From Anaerolineae bacterium (GTDB taxonomy: Bacteria > Chloroflexota > Anaerolineae > B4-G1): DNA of 49,649 nucleotides. The position numbers and the translations under genes were made by a program. This document shows, in pieces, positions 25,009 through 34,473 of the stretch. Position 1 is the stretch's first letter. Each line of letters begins with the position of its first letter. The notes beneath the pieces were generated by a model, which searched no databases, was not told where the DNA came from, and worked only from the letters and a program-made list of their open reading frames with translations. The stretch spans positions 1 to 49,649 of the forward strand of contig JAFGED010000202.1 in the NCBI GenBank assembly GCA_016931785.1, given 5' to 3'.

Positions 25009-26958
25009 TCAAGGCTCCCTCGGCACGTAATCGGCGATCACCAAGGGCGGTATGGTAGGCACCCTGGATACCGTCCCGGCTTCCACCTGCCAACCTGCAG
25101 AGATGCTTCTCACCAGCGGCGTCTCCTGATCGGCCAGCCGGGCCACTCGCACGCGCCCCACACCCTGCGCGGCCAGCCGCTCGTCCAACGCGCTCCATTC
25201 GTCCGGCGTGCGCACGACGAGGAACGGCACCTCGCCGTACACCTCCGGCGCGATCTGCGGCACGAACCAGAGATCGGTGACGACGACGGTCCTATCAGGC
25301 GCGCGAAGCAGCGTGCGCGCGAGCACGTCGTTCCCGGCACGGACGTGCCACAGCTTCATCACGCCCACCGCCTGTACCGCCGCTCCGGCCAGCAACAGCG
25401 TCACTAACGCCCCGCGCACCGCGTACCGCTCCATCGAGGAACGCGCGCCCCGTTCCAGACGATCCCAGCGCTCGACGGCCAACAGCACGAGCGGCCCCAG
25501 TAGCGGCGTCAAATAGCGCGGTCCCCACTGCCACCCGCCGGACTGGCGGCCCAGCACGACCGATAATACCACGACCCACACACACCAAACTGCCAGCTGC
25601 CGCCGCCAACGGCCCCGGGTCGCTACGCTCTCGGCTCGCTCTCCGAATCTCAAAAACGCCAGGCAGGCCACCGGCGCTCCGAACAACAGGTCAATCGGGT
25701 GGTAGCCGCGCGACACCAACACCACCGCGCCCACAGCCACCAGCACGAGGCCGAGACATTCGACCGTCGAACCCAATCGCCCGGCCAGGGCCGGACGCAG
25801 CCTGCGATAGGCATACGCCATCCCGAAAACCGCCAGCCCGCCGGCCAGGATCACCAGCACGCCCAGCTGCCGGCTCTCCACGACCATCTGGCTCATCTCG
25901 AACAAACGCCTGAACGACCACACGCGGGTCTCAAAAGCCGATGGGGCAAAGTTCATCGCGGCCTGGCCGCCGATCGCTTGGCCCACGACGGCGGCCTGAT
26001 ACGCCCAGCCTACCAGGCCTGCCAGGCCCAGTCCGGCCGTCACCCAACCCAGCGCCGGCCACATCGAACGCCGCACGACCAGCACGGCCAGCAAGGCCAA
26101 CACAGAAGTACCCGCCTCCGGACGGGTCGCCACCGCCGCTCCCAGGCACAACCCCGCCGCGATCCCCGACAGGACCCGCGACTGGCGCATGTCTGGAATC
26201 ACCAGCGTCAACGCCCCCCAGATCAGCACGCTGGCGAGCGTGTGCCCCCAAAACGTCACACTGTAAAACAGCCACGACGAGGCCAGTCCCAGCGCCAGCA
26301 CGACGAAAAAGGCGACCCGTCCAGAAAACCGGCGGCCCACCCAAGCCGCCAGGGCCAGCCCCCCCACCCCCGCGATCAGCGGCGGGGCGTAGAGCGCTGG
26401 CAGTCCCCCAGCCGACAGCAACAGGCTGGACAGAAATATGTAGGGCAGCGTATAGATCGTGAGAACGCGATCTCCCTCCCACACGGCAAAGGGCGCGCCC
26501 AGCGGGGCCAGAGCGTGATCCGGATCGAGGACGGCATTGGCCCCGGCGTAGGAAGCCCAGGGCGTGCGCCAGCCGTTGGCGATCCAGGCCTCCATCTGCC
26601 ACAGCTTGACGCCGGCATCTCCGCTCCAAAAGCCGCGACAGGGCGACAGCGCCAGCACGATCCCCACGTACAGCGCGCCAACGATCACGACCAGCACCCA
26701 CGTGAAGCTCCCCGGCGCAAAGCGCCGGGGCTTCCGGGAAGACTCCCCTTCGGGGAGCTTCCTAAGGGAAGAAGCCTGTGCGAGCTTCGCTCGCGCGGGG
26801 GCGGCCGCCCCCAAATCCCCCGCTTTACGGCAATCCTGCGGATTACGGCAATCCAAGGGATTGCACCTCATCCCCACCGCAATGCGATTGCCAACCGCAA
26901 AGCGGTTGGACGCTTTCTGGCTTTTCCCCGTCAAGCGCAGGAGATTTTCACGGTTCAT
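25009..26958 (-). CDS. GT-C-like membrane protein with a large in-frame repeat insertion near the N-terminus
   Basis: 649 residues from the ATG at 26958 (MNRENLLRLT), which overlaps the upstream stop (ATGA). Residues about 11-86 are encoded by repeat copy D (26704-26931), giving Arg/Ala-rich sequence such as GKSQKASNRFAVGN and AGDLGAAAPARA. Without it the protein would read MNRENLLRLTWVLVVIVGAL, i.e. a normal start into the first helix. The first outer loop then has CRGFWSGDAGVKLWQMEAWI with the acidic residue. About eleven membrane segments, then a C-terminal domain with TVVVTDLWFVPQIAPE. Function is presumed glycosyl transfer from topology and context. The insert should lie in the cytoplasm ahead of helix 1 and may be tolerated for that reason. 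Confidence 0.85.
   Translation of the reverse strand: MNRENLLRLTGKSQKASNRFAVGNRIAVGMRCNPLDCRNPQDCRKAGDLGAAAPARAKLAQASSLRKLPEGESSRKPRRFAPGSFTWVLVVIVGALYVGIVLALSPCRGFWSGDAGVKLWQMEAWIANGWRTPWASYAGANAVLDPDHALAPLGAPFAVWEGDRVLTIYTLPYIFLSSLLLSAGGLPALYAPPLIAGVGGLALAAWVGRRFSGRVAFFVVLALGLASSWLFYSVTFWGHTLASVLIWGALTLVIPDMRQSRVLSGIAAGLCLGAAVATRPEAGTSVLALLAVLVVRRSMWPALGWVTAGLGLAGLVGWAYQAAVVGQAIGGQAAMNFAPSAFETRVWSFRRLFEMSQMVVESRQLGVLVILAGGLAVFGMAYAYRRLRPALAGRLGSTVECLGLVLVAVGAVVLVSRGYHPIDLLFGAPVACLAFLRFGERAESVATRGRWRRQLAVWCVWVVVLSVVLGRQSGGWQWGPRYLTPLLGPLVLLAVERWDRLERGARSSMERYAVRGALVTLLLAGAAVQAVGVMKLWHVRAGNDVLARTLLRAPDRTVVVTDLWFVPQIAPEVYGEVPFLVVRTPDEWSALDERLAAQGVGRVRVARLADQETPLVRSISAGWQVEAGTVSRVPTIPPLVIADYVPREP
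26704..26931 (-). repeat. Modular palindromic repeat, copy D (longest), inserted in frame
   Basis: The core 26704-26929 (226 nt) is flanked by GT at 26702-26703 and 26930-26931; core plus one GT is 228 nt, 76 codons. Modules on the plus strand: CCCCGGCGC-AAA-GCGCCGGGG, CTCCCC-TTC-GGGGAG, CTTCCTAAGGGAAGAAGCC, GCGAGC-TTC-GCTCGC, GGGGGCGGCCGCCCCC, AATCCCCCGCTT, ATCC..GGAT and AATCC..GGATT-type pairs, CCAACCGC-AAA-GCGGTTGG, GGCTTTTCCCC. It contains extra hairpins that copies B and C lack. Confidence 0.88.
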
Positions 26959-28169
26959 CGTTCGACCACGAGCCAGCGCCGCGCTAACACAAAGACAGCC
27001 AGCAGCCCAAAAGGCAGCGGCAGGTAGACGGACGGGTGCTCGAACTTGCCCTGCAACGTGGTCAGGAACAGCACCCACAGCCCCACCAGCAGCGCGACCT
27101 CGATCAGCAAAATCCACCACACGCCGACGCGCCTGCGTTGGAGGGCGCGAAACACCATCGCCAGGGGCAGGAGCAGGATCACGTAATTCGTCGTCGCGGT
27201 GCGCACCGCCACCAGGTTGGTGACGACCAGGCACAATCCCACCGCCCAGTCGAACCAGTTTGACTTGCCCTGTCGCAGCGCCCACCAGGACGCCCAAACC
27301 AGGCCGGCGACGGCCAGGCCGGAGAGCGCCCACTCACCCCAGGTCCCCAGGAACGGGAACGGGATGTGCGTTATGATCCACATCGGAGAGCCGATGGCCG
27401 TGTAGCTCGTGTAACGGCCCACCTGGCCCAAAAAGGCGCCAAGCCACCCCGGCTCGACGACCCACGAAGCCCCCAAAAACAATATCATCCAGCCCGCGGA
27501 ACTCGCCACAAAGCGCCAGCGCCGCTCACGCACTGCCCACCAAAGCAGCAAGGGGATGAGCAAAAAGATCATCTGCGGCTTGAAGGTGGAGAGTGCCATG
27601 CAGAACCCGGCCAGGACGTCCCTTTCCTCTTTCAGCGCCCACAGGGCCAGCGCGACCACGGCAAAGACAAAGATCGCAAACTGCCCCAGCAGCAGCGCGC
27701 GGGCGTGCGGGTAAAAGACAAACACCCAGACCGCCGTGCCGAGCAGCAGCCAACGCGGCGGCCGCCAATCGTAAAGACGCAGCGCCAGCAGCAGCCCTGC
27801 CAGCAGGCAGACCTCCAGCACCACCAGCCAGATCGCCTCCGCCCACGGGTACGGCATCCAGACGATCGGAAAGAGAAGAAACACGGTGTAGAACGGGTAC
27901 GCGAAAGGCCCGGGGTCGAACTCCTGCTCCTCCTCCGGCGGGATCGGGCGGCCGTAGATGAGCATCTGGATCTGGCGCGTCGCCTCGTCAGAGTAGGGGC
28001 TAACGCCATCGACCCAAAAGGCCCGCGCGCCGGCCCAGCGGGAGGCAAAGTCGTTAGCGCCAGGATAGCGGGAGGTGAAAAAGTGATAGGTCGCCACCAC
28101 GTCGGCGGCCAGCAGCAACACCACCAGGAACAGCAAAATCAAACGGCCTGAAAGCGAACGCGCGAACAC
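26955..28169 (-). CDS. GT87 (DUF2029)-like membrane glycosyltransferase
   Basis: 404 residues from GTG at 28169, two bases after the upstream TAG. First outer loop: GANDFASRWAGARAFWVDG then SPYSDEATRQIQ, the DF..R..GAR pattern of GT87. Then PFAYPFYTVFLLFP, ARALLLGQFAIFVFAVVALAL and TFKPQMIFLLIPLL. About nine membrane segments. Closest in the window to the protein at 19155. Mannosyltransferase activity is known for some family members; not demonstrable here. Confidence 0.85.
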   Translation of the reverse strand: MFARSLSGRLILLFLVVLLLAADVVATYHFFTSRYPGANDFASRWAGARAFWVDGVSPYSDEATRQIQMLIYGRPIPPEEEQEFDPGPFAYPFYTVFLLFPIVWMPYPWAEAIWLVVLEVCLLAGLLLALRLYDWRPPRWLLLGTAVWVFVFYPHARALLLGQFAIFVFAVVALALWALKEERDVLAGFCMALSTFKPQMIFLLIPLLLWWAVRERRWRFVASSAGWMILFLGASWVVEPGWLGAFLGQVGRYTSYTAIGSPMWIITHIPFPFLGTWGEWALSGLAVAGLVWASWWALRQGKSNWFDWAVGLCLVVTNLVAVRTATTNYVILLLPLAMVFRALQRRRVGVWWILLIEVALLVGLWVLFLTTLQGKFEHPSVYLPLPFGLLAVFVLARRWLVVER

Positions 28170-28171
28170 TG

Positions 28172-30220
28172 CTACGGCTCCCTCAGTCGATAGAGTATGT
28201 AGACGTCGCCGAAATTATGCACCACTTCCAGCTCGTCGCGCTGCAGCGCCTCCAGTGCGGCGGCGTCCTCTGGAGTGATCGGGTCGAACCCGCCCGTAAG
28301 AACGGCCTCGTACCCCGCCTGGTAGAACAGCACGTGCGTGATCCCCTCCGCGCGCCAGGCGTCGGCGATGGCTGCGGCAGCCCCATCGGGGCCCGCCGCA
28401 GTTTCGCGAGCGTAGAGCCGCTGCGTGGTGTGAAGCCAGCGGTCGAGCAGCGCGTCGGGCAGGCACTCGGGCTCGCAGTGATAGCTGCGCGGCTCCCACA
28501 GGAACAGGACGACGGCGTCCGGAGGCAGCTCCTGATTGATGGTATCCACGGCGGCTCGATACCATCCCAACTGGCGAGAGAGGAAATCCTCCTCGCCTTC
28601 AAATCCCAGCAACACGCGCAGCGGCCGTTCCTGTATGGTGAACAGGAACGTGCTGACGAGCGACAAGGCCAGCACCGCGATAGTGACCGCCCGCACCAAC
28701 CATCCCAAGTTGACGGGGTGCCGCGGCAACCTCCACAGCCCTTCCGCCGCCGCGCTTCCCAGCAGCGCCAGTAAGCCGAACGCAGGAAAGAGCAGACGCG
28801 TCTGGATCAACAACGCGCTGCGGGCCACGCCCCACAGCCAAAAAGCGTAGAGCACGCCGCAAAAGACCAACGCCGCCCGCAACCAGCGACGCTGCCCGAG
28901 CGACAGCCGCCGCCAGACGAAAGGCAAGAACGGCAGCAGCGCCAAGAGGAGCGGGCCAATGGTCGCGCCATAGCTCGGAAACCCCTCCAGGGCCGCCCCA
29001 TCGATGCTCCAGAGGGTCGCGTCCCACGGCGCGACGAGCAGCCGCCAGGGCTCGGTATAGGCCAGACCCGTGCCGGGACGGTCGTACCACGCAGCGCGGT
29101 AGCTATCCAAATAGACACCCTCGAAGAAGAAAGGATAGGTCGGGTTGCCGGTAAACGCCAGGTTCTTGAGCAGCCAGGGCGACCAAACAACCAGCGCGAT
29201 GAAGCCAAGCAGAAAGGCATCGCGGATCGCGGATCTCAGATTGCGGATTCGAGAGATCAGCAGGGCCAGGGCCAGGGCCGGCGGCAGCGCCAACGCGGTA
29301 TACTTGGTGGAGAGGGCCAGCCCGGCCAGCGCGCCGCTCAAGACCAACCACCGTTGCGCCTGCGGCCCGCTCCATAGAAAGTGGCCCAGCGCCCAAAAGG
29401 CCAGCGTCGCGTAGAGCAGCAGCGTCAGATCGACGTAGGGCTGGCCCGCCAGCACGACGACGGAATGGACCGAAAGCAGCACCGCCGCCGCAAGCCAACC
29501 CACCGCTCCCTCCAGCCAACGCCGCCCGACCACCACCAAAGAAAACGCCGCCAACGCCCCATAAAACCAATGGACCGGAGCAGCCGCCCGCTCCCCCGCC
29601 AGCCCCATCCCCCATGTGAAGATCATACCTGCGAGCTGTGGGAAACCCAGGTACGGCAGATCCAGCGGGTGAGAGACCCTCCCCGTCTCCAGGTAGAGCT
29701 TGGGGCCGGTCAGGTGATAGACCAAGCCATCCCAGGCGGTAGGCGGCGCCAGCGCCCAGAGCAGGGCGAGCACCAGCATGATCCCGCAATAGACGGCCAG
29801 GAATCCCTCAAACCGCCCCTGCGGCCGCCATGCAAAATCGGCCCAGGCCGCCGCCAGCGCCCGCCACAACGGCCCACTGGTCGCCAACAACCCCGCCAGC
29901 GTCAGCGCCCACAGCACCCACGGACACAGGAGCCCTGCCAGTCCCAATCCCAGCCCCACCAGCGACAGCACGCCCAGCCCCACCGCTGCCGCCAGGATCA
30001 GCCGGTCGGCGCGCGCCACCGTCAATCCCTGCAGCAGGCGCACCCCCACGCCGGTCCCCAGCGCCACCACCAGTGTCGCGCCGCCCAGGCCGGCCAGAGC
30101 CCGGCCTACAGCCAGAAGGTTAGCGGCTGTGAACGGCTTGTGGGCCACGTAGTAGAACGCGACGACGGCGAACAGCCAGACGACGAGGAGCCCTCCAAGC
30201 AGCAGTTTCCCGTGCTTCAC
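28172..30220 (-). CDS. Large GT-C glycosyltransferase (GT39-like) with heptamer-repeat insert
   Basis: 682 residues from GTG at 30220 (VKHGKLLLGG), which has GGAGG seven bases upstream; the track start lies further upstream without support. Four extra hydrophobic segments precede the usual GT-C loop, which here is LAPPTAWDGLVYHLTGPKLY (about 180-199), followed by LPYLGFPQLAGMIFTWGMGL. About twelve membrane segments in total. The C-terminal domain (about 560-682) contains ALVFLWEPRSYHCEPECLP-type sequence. Residues encoded at 29219-29260 (SRIRNLRSAIRDA) come from a heptamer tandem repeat between two helices. A 70-base gap separates it from the gene upstream. Confidence 0.83.
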   Translation of the reverse strand: MKHGKLLLGGLLVVWLFAVVAFYYVAHKPFTAANLLAVGRALAGLGGATLVVALGTGVGVRLLQGLTVARADRLILAAAVGLGVLSLVGLGLGLAGLLCPWVLWALTLAGLLATSGPLWRALAAAWADFAWRPQGRFEGFLAVYCGIMLVLALLWALAPPTAWDGLVYHLTGPKLYLETGRVSHPLDLPYLGFPQLAGMIFTWGMGLAGERAAAPVHWFYGALAAFSLVVVGRRWLEGAVGWLAAAVLLSVHSVVVLAGQPYVDLTLLLYATLAFWALGHFLWSGPQAQRWLVLSGALAGLALSTKYTALALPPALALALLISRIRNLRSAIRDAFLLGFIALVVWSPWLLKNLAFTGNPTYPFFFEGVYLDSYRAAWYDRPGTGLAYTEPWRLLVAPWDATLWSIDGAALEGFPSYGATIGPLLLALLPFLPFVWRRLSLGQRRWLRAALVFCGVLYAFWLWGVARSALLIQTRLLFPAFGLLALLGSAAAEGLWRLPRHPVNLGWLVRAVTIAVLALSLVSTFLFTIQERPLRVLLGFEGEEDFLSRQLGWYRAAVDTINQELPPDAVVLFLWEPRSYHCEPECLPDALLDRWLHTTQRLYARETAAGPDGAAAAIADAWRAEGITHVLFYQAGYEAVLTGGFDPITPEDAAALEALQRDELEVVHNFGDVYILYRLREP
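29219..29260. repeat. Heptamer tandem repeat inside a GT-C gene (six units, 42 nt)
   Basis: ATCGCGG ATCGCGG ATCTCAG ATTGCGG ATTCGAG AGATCAG. Six units are 42 nt or 14 codons, so frame is kept. Confidence 0.8.
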
Positions 30221-30290
30221 CGGGACGCCTCCTCTGGGCGGAGCAGACGCAGAGATAACCACCCGCAATTGGCGTTCCAGCTACCGATTC

Positions 30291-31439
30291 TCACCTTAGC
30301 CCTTTTCCCTTCAAAAAGCGCCACAGGTCGATCACCAGCAAAACGAATAACGCCGTCCGCACGGGCACCGTCAGATAGAGCCACCCGTTGAGGCCGCGGG
30401 AGAGCAGCACCGGCCACTCCGCTATATTGATAAATGTCAGCACGATCACGTACAACACGGCCCGTTCCAAGGGCAGCGAGAGCAGCAGCAACGGGACCAG
30501 TATCCCCAGCCACTGCGGGCTCCAGCCCCGCAACCAGAGGAAGAAAAGCATCACCACCAACGTGGCGAACCTGAGCACCCGTCGAGGCTCCGGTTCCGAT
30601 GGCATCTTCCACCACAGCCACAGGCCCAAGGCGCCAAAGAGAAGCGTCGTCAGCCAGGTTGGGATGACGGCCGGGTTGCCCAGGGAGAACGTGGCGGCGG
30701 CGGGATCAAACCGGTTCCCCTCGACTACTCCCGTCGACAGATTCCCGTCCAGCAGCGCCCACACCGTCTGCCAGGAGTTGCGGCTGGAAAGCGAGCGCAG
30801 CGAGGCCCAGGTGTACGTTGGACCGAGTGCCGCCAGTAGGCCCAGCACCGCCGCGACGACGGCCAGCGCCACCGCGACATAGATCGCGGCCTCCCGCCAG
30901 TTGCGGCGGAAGCGGACGGCCACGGGAAGAAAGAGCAGGGGGAACCACTTGACCAGCCCGCCCACCCCCAGGATCAGCGCCGACTGCACCCGGCGCCCCG
31001 CCAGCCAGCGCTCGACGGCCAGCAGCAGGAAAAAGGCGGTGATGGCATCGAAACTCAACCACCACATTGCAACCGGTGCAAACAACAGGGCATACACCCA
31101 CGCCACCCGCTCAGCCTGTGCTTCGCCCAGCAGTCGCTCGGCCAAACGGTAGAGCAGCAGCAGCACTCCGAGGTCAAAGAGTAATAGCACCAGCCCCAGC
31201 GCGCTTGCGTAGGCCACATAGTGTGGCGTGAGCAGATACAACAGCACCGATAGAAACGCAAACAGGGGCGGATATTCGACCCAGTAGTGGATGTAAGGAA
31301 GCTCCCCCTCGTCCACCCAGGAGGAGATCTTGTAGAAGTAGACATAGTCCTCCCACGCCAGTTGGTCGGCGGGCCAAAAGGCCAATAGGCTCAAGCGGAA
31401 AGCGATAAAGAGCAGTAGAAGCAATCGCAGCCGTTTCAT
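30291..31439 (-). CDS. GT87-like / mannosyltransferase-like membrane protein
   Basis: 382 residues. The first outer loop has LAWEDYVYFYKISSWVDEG and then HYWVEYPPLFAFLSVLLY; the EYPPL motif is shared by PIG-M/GT87-like mannosyltransferases. Further on, GGLVKWFPLLFLPVAV resembles the K.FP.L.LP motif of the same group. About nine membrane segments and almost no soluble C-terminal domain (ends DLWRFLKGKGLR). ATG at 31439 overlaps the upstream stop by 4 bases. Confidence 0.83.
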   Translation of the reverse strand: MKRLRLLLLLFIAFRLSLLAFWPADQLAWEDYVYFYKISSWVDEGELPYIHYWVEYPPLFAFLSVLLYLLTPHYVAYASALGLVLLLFDLGVLLLLYRLAERLLGEAQAERVAWVYALLFAPVAMWWLSFDAITAFFLLLAVERWLAGRRVQSALILGVGGLVKWFPLLFLPVAVRFRRNWREAAIYVAVALAVVAAVLGLLAALGPTYTWASLRSLSSRNSWQTVWALLDGNLSTGVVEGNRFDPAAATFSLGNPAVIPTWLTTLLFGALGLWLWWKMPSEPEPRRVLRFATLVVMLFFLWLRGWSPQWLGILVPLLLLSLPLERAVLYVIVLTFINIAEWPVLLSRGLNGWLYLTVPVRTALFVLLVIDLWRFLKGKGLR

Positions 31440-32953
31440 TCGCCGTCTACCTCCCGTAAGTCACACAGCAAGAGACTCACACCATACCACACTCTCGCAT
31501 CCTCGCAGTCGTAGCTCCTCGCGGCCCGTTCCACGATCCCGCGATGGCGCTCGGCAAGCTCCTGCGACATCTGCACGTCGGCGGTGACGAGCCACAACCG
31601 CTCCCGCCCGGCGATGGCCTCGTCGAGTGACTGGATCCGCTGCCCGGCCCAATCCCACGTATAGGGTGGCAGCCAGATTTCTGGGTCATTGTTCAGCAAA
31701 TAGCTCTCCGCCCCCGGCGCATAGTAGCGCAGCGGCAAGTAGGTGCTATCGTGCAGATGAAAGAGAACGTCCCCCTCCCGCCAGCCCTCCCGCACCCCCC
31801 CGCCAACCTCGCGAAACGGCGGCTTGGCCGGGTCGGGGTTGAGATAATAGTTCCCAAGCGAGATCGCTATCAAGACCGCCAGAACCCCGTAAAGAACCCG
31901 CACCGGAGAGCCCTTGGGCGGATGCGCCAATCCCCATCCCAGCAGCAGCACGTAAGCCGGCGCGACCAGGCTGAAGGAACGGTCCAGGTAAACGGGCTTG
32001 GCCAGCCAGGAGATCACCAGAGCGATCAAGTTTGGAGCCAGCACCAACGCCAGCAGCAAAAGCGCCCGCTGGCGCGCCTCGCCACGGGCGCGGACGCCAG
32101 CCCAAGCCACGAGTGTGATGATGGACAAAGCCATGAAAAGCGCCACCGGATTCAGGAACACGGGCGTCGTATGGCTAAAGAGCAGATAAACCAGCGTCTT
32201 GACGAGTTCCAGCGGGGAGGGCGTGGAGAGCCAAAAGCCGGTCGCCACCTGCTGAGTTTGCGCCAGCGCCGATGGCGCGTGCGGCCCCCACAACACCAGG
32301 GCCACCCCATCGGCCAGGAGCAGGCCCCACCAATAACGCCGGTCTTGCGGCCATTTCAGCAAAACAAAGGCGTGGAGCACCAGCAGCGTGAACGCGGTAA
32401 AATAGTGCGCGCAAAGATTCAGGGCGAACAGAAAACCCAGCACGACCCAGCGCCACCCACTCGCCTTCTCGCAAGCGCGGGCGAACCCCCACAGCAGCAA
32501 CGCCGATAGCAAGATGACGAGCGCGTACAATCGGGTCTCCTGGGCAAAGTAAACCTGGAAGGGCAGCACGGCCGTCAGCAGCGCGGCAGCCAGCCCGGTG
32601 GCGGGGGTAAACAGCTCGCGGCCGAGCGCGTATATCACAGGAACGGTCAGCAGCCCACACAGCGCCGAAAAGCCGCGCAGCACCGTTTCACTCTCGCCCA
32701 ACCGAATCCAGAAATGAAGCAGAAAGTGATAAAGCGGGGGTAGAATTGGCTCCAGCCGCTGGGCGAGAATAGCCCAGGCCGGTTGCCGCGCCACCAGCCA
32801 ACTGAATGCCTCGTCGGCCCACAGGCTGCTGGCGCCGATGTGAAGCAGGCGCAGGACGCAAGCCAACACCAGAACCGCCAGCAGCCAGACCGGGCTTTCC
32901 ACACGCGGGAGACGGCCCAGAAGAGAACGCAGACGAGAGCTTACGGCCAGCAC
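31436..32953 (-). CDS. GT-C glycosyltransferase (RgtA/ArnT-like, GT39/83)
   Basis: 505 residues from GTG at 32953, which lies 13 bases inside the end of the upstream DUF2079 gene. First loop: ASSLWADEAFSWLVARQPAW (about 41-60), then PPLYHFLLHFWIRLG and the shared YFAQETRLYALVILL segment. About ten membrane segments and a C-terminal domain of about 120 residues (DVLFHLHDSTYLPLRYYAPG). With the proteins at 17704 and 23480 it forms a recognisable subfamily within the operon. Confidence 0.87.
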   Translation of the reverse strand: MLAVSSRLRSLLGRLPRVESPVWLLAVLVLACVLRLLHIGASSLWADEAFSWLVARQPAWAILAQRLEPILPPLYHFLLHFWIRLGESETVLRGFSALCGLLTVPVIYALGRELFTPATGLAAALLTAVLPFQVYFAQETRLYALVILLSALLLWGFARACEKASGWRWVVLGFLFALNLCAHYFTAFTLLVLHAFVLLKWPQDRRYWWGLLLADGVALVLWGPHAPSALAQTQQVATGFWLSTPSPLELVKTLVYLLFSHTTPVFLNPVALFMALSIITLVAWAGVRARGEARQRALLLLALVLAPNLIALVISWLAKPVYLDRSFSLVAPAYVLLLGWGLAHPPKGSPVRVLYGVLAVLIAISLGNYYLNPDPAKPPFREVGGGVREGWREGDVLFHLHDSTYLPLRYYAPGAESYLLNNDPEIWLPPYTWDWAGQRIQSLDEAIAGRERLWLVTADVQMSQELAERHRGIVERAARSYDCEDARVWYGVSLLLCDLREVDGE

Positions 32954-34473
32954 GGTCGCCCTTCCTCCACCAGGTCGTCCACATAGGCCCGCACCTCGTC
33001 CACCTCTTCCCCTGGCGGAAGGCCGCGTTCCAAAAGAAGGATGCGATCAGACCAATAGCGCACGCCAAAATCCCGCGTGTCGAGAATCTCGTATGTCATT
33101 CGCCCATAGTCGCCTCTCGGGTCCTGCGTGTGAAACAGGCGACAATCCACCAGGTCCAACAAGACATAGTCCACTTCGGCCATGTGGTCCATATTCAAGC
33201 CGGTCGTGTATTTTTCAAGGCCAATCAAGCAGCGCCGATTGGCCAGGTGAGGTCCAAAAGGATTGACGGTGGCGACACCGGCCCGGGGAGGGATCAGCGC
33301 CATCGCCGCTTCGATCTGCTCGTGCTGAGGCATGTGCATAAAGTAACCGCTCAGCCAACTGGTTCGGACCGGGTTAAAGGGCAAGTTTGCGCCCAATGTC
33401 CCTATCAACAGCAAACTTACAGGCAGCCACTTTTTCAAATCGTGCCGCAGCCGCAAGCGTCTTTCCAGCCTGGACAATCCCTGGATGGTGGCTAGGAACA
33501 GCCAGGGAATCAACACGGCAGGATATTGAAAACCGACTTGGTGCAAAGCAGCTCGGTCGCTCAAAAGCAAATATGCAAACGAAGGCCAAGACACGGCGAA
33601 TAATTCGGGCCCGAACAGAGGCAAAAACCCCAAGGGTATTAAGAGATGGGCAACAAAGTAGGCCGAGTCAACGGAAAACAAAGCCCCTCCAGAGCCCCCA
33701 CCACTACTCCCCAATTCTCCCAAAAACGGCAACCGAGACCATAGATCAAAGAAACGATAGGCGCGTCCTTCGTTGGCAGCGGGGATGATCACGATGAAAC
33801 AAAGAAACGCCCAGGCGATGGCCGTTCCCAGCAACCACACCCCTCTCCTGCGCCACGCTGAAAAGAACAGACAATAAACACCAAAGGCTGCTACAGGAAC
33901 GACCAACTCCTCCTTGGTCGATAGGGTAAGCAAGATCATCGCCCAGAAGAGAATCTTACGCTCTTCCAACAAAGCCCAATAGGCAAAAAGCAATGCAGGG
34001 ACACAAAAAGCCACGGGGTGAAAATCAAACAGGTTGATAAAGCCCAAGGCCGGATACAACAAATACACAATAACCAGGACGTAATGCAAAATAGGGCGCT
34101 TTAAATTTCGCCGTGCAATCCAGTACAACGGTACAGCCCCCACTGCCAGCACAATCGATTGCATGCTCAACAACACGCGAGGGTCGGGCCACAGCCGGTA
34201 CAGCGGCGCCAGAAAGAGCAGCAGGGGCCGCACGTGATTGCCCATATAGCTGCCGATCAGTTCTGTATCCATCGCTCGATCCAGCGACGTCTCAAACAGC
34301 CGCCCATGTGCCGTATTCCAGGTGACCTGGGTCATGATGCCCAGATCGAGCGTAAAAGAATGAAAGTTGTCATGCTTGACTATCGACAAAGTCGCATATG
34401 TCGCCACGTAAACCAACATCAGCACACAGAGCCATATCGGCACAGCCTTACTCAGCTTCGGAACGAACGTCAT
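32941..34473 (-). CDS. DUF2079 polytopic membrane protein (intact paralogue)
   Basis: 510 residues. DUF2079 signature: LSIVKHDNFHSFTLDLGI, QVTWNTAHG, GSYMGNHVRPLLLFLAP. It aligns along its whole length with the protein at 9553, including the C-terminus DLVEEGRPCWP, but lacks the 42-residue repeat insert: here PLGFLPLFGPE passes directly to LFAVSWPSFAYLLL. It therefore serves as the reference showing that the 9553 insert is secondary. About ten membrane segments; presumed GT-C-type enzyme. ATG overlaps the upstream stop (ATGA). Confidence 0.88.
   Translation of the reverse strand: MTFVPKLSKAVPIWLCVLMLVYVATYATLSIVKHDNFHSFTLDLGIMTQVTWNTAHGRLFETSLDRAMDTELIGSYMGNHVRPLLLFLAPLYRLWPDPRVLLSMQSIVLAVGAVPLYWIARRNLKRPILHYVLVIVYLLYPALGFINLFDFHPVAFCVPALLFAYWALLEERKILFWAMILLTLSTKEELVVPVAAFGVYCLFFSAWRRRGVWLLGTAIAWAFLCFIVIIPAANEGRAYRFFDLWSRLPFLGELGSSGGGSGGALFSVDSAYFVAHLLIPLGFLPLFGPELFAVSWPSFAYLLLSDRAALHQVGFQYPAVLIPWLFLATIQGLSRLERRLRLRHDLKKWLPVSLLLIGTLGANLPFNPVRTSWLSGYFMHMPQHEQIEAAMALIPPRAGVATVNPFGPHLANRRCLIGLEKYTTGLNMDHMAEVDYVLLDLVDCRLFHTQDPRGDYGRMTYEILDTRDFGVRYWSDRILLLERGLPPGEEVDEVRAYVDDLVEEGRPCWP

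Noticed and set aside
25699-27027. 442-aa plus-strand ORF
   Set aside because: Antisense to the GT-C-like gene 25009-26958 and its repeat insert; composition typical of antisense frames.
28172-30268. Longer N-termini offered by the ORF track for many GT-C genes
   Set aside because: In most cases the extra residues lie inside the upstream gene and lack a ribosome-binding site, whereas a start codon at the ATGA/GTGA overlap or after GGAGG is available.
29381-30391. 336-aa plus-strand ORF
   Set aside because: Antisense shadow of 28172-30220 running across a gene boundary.
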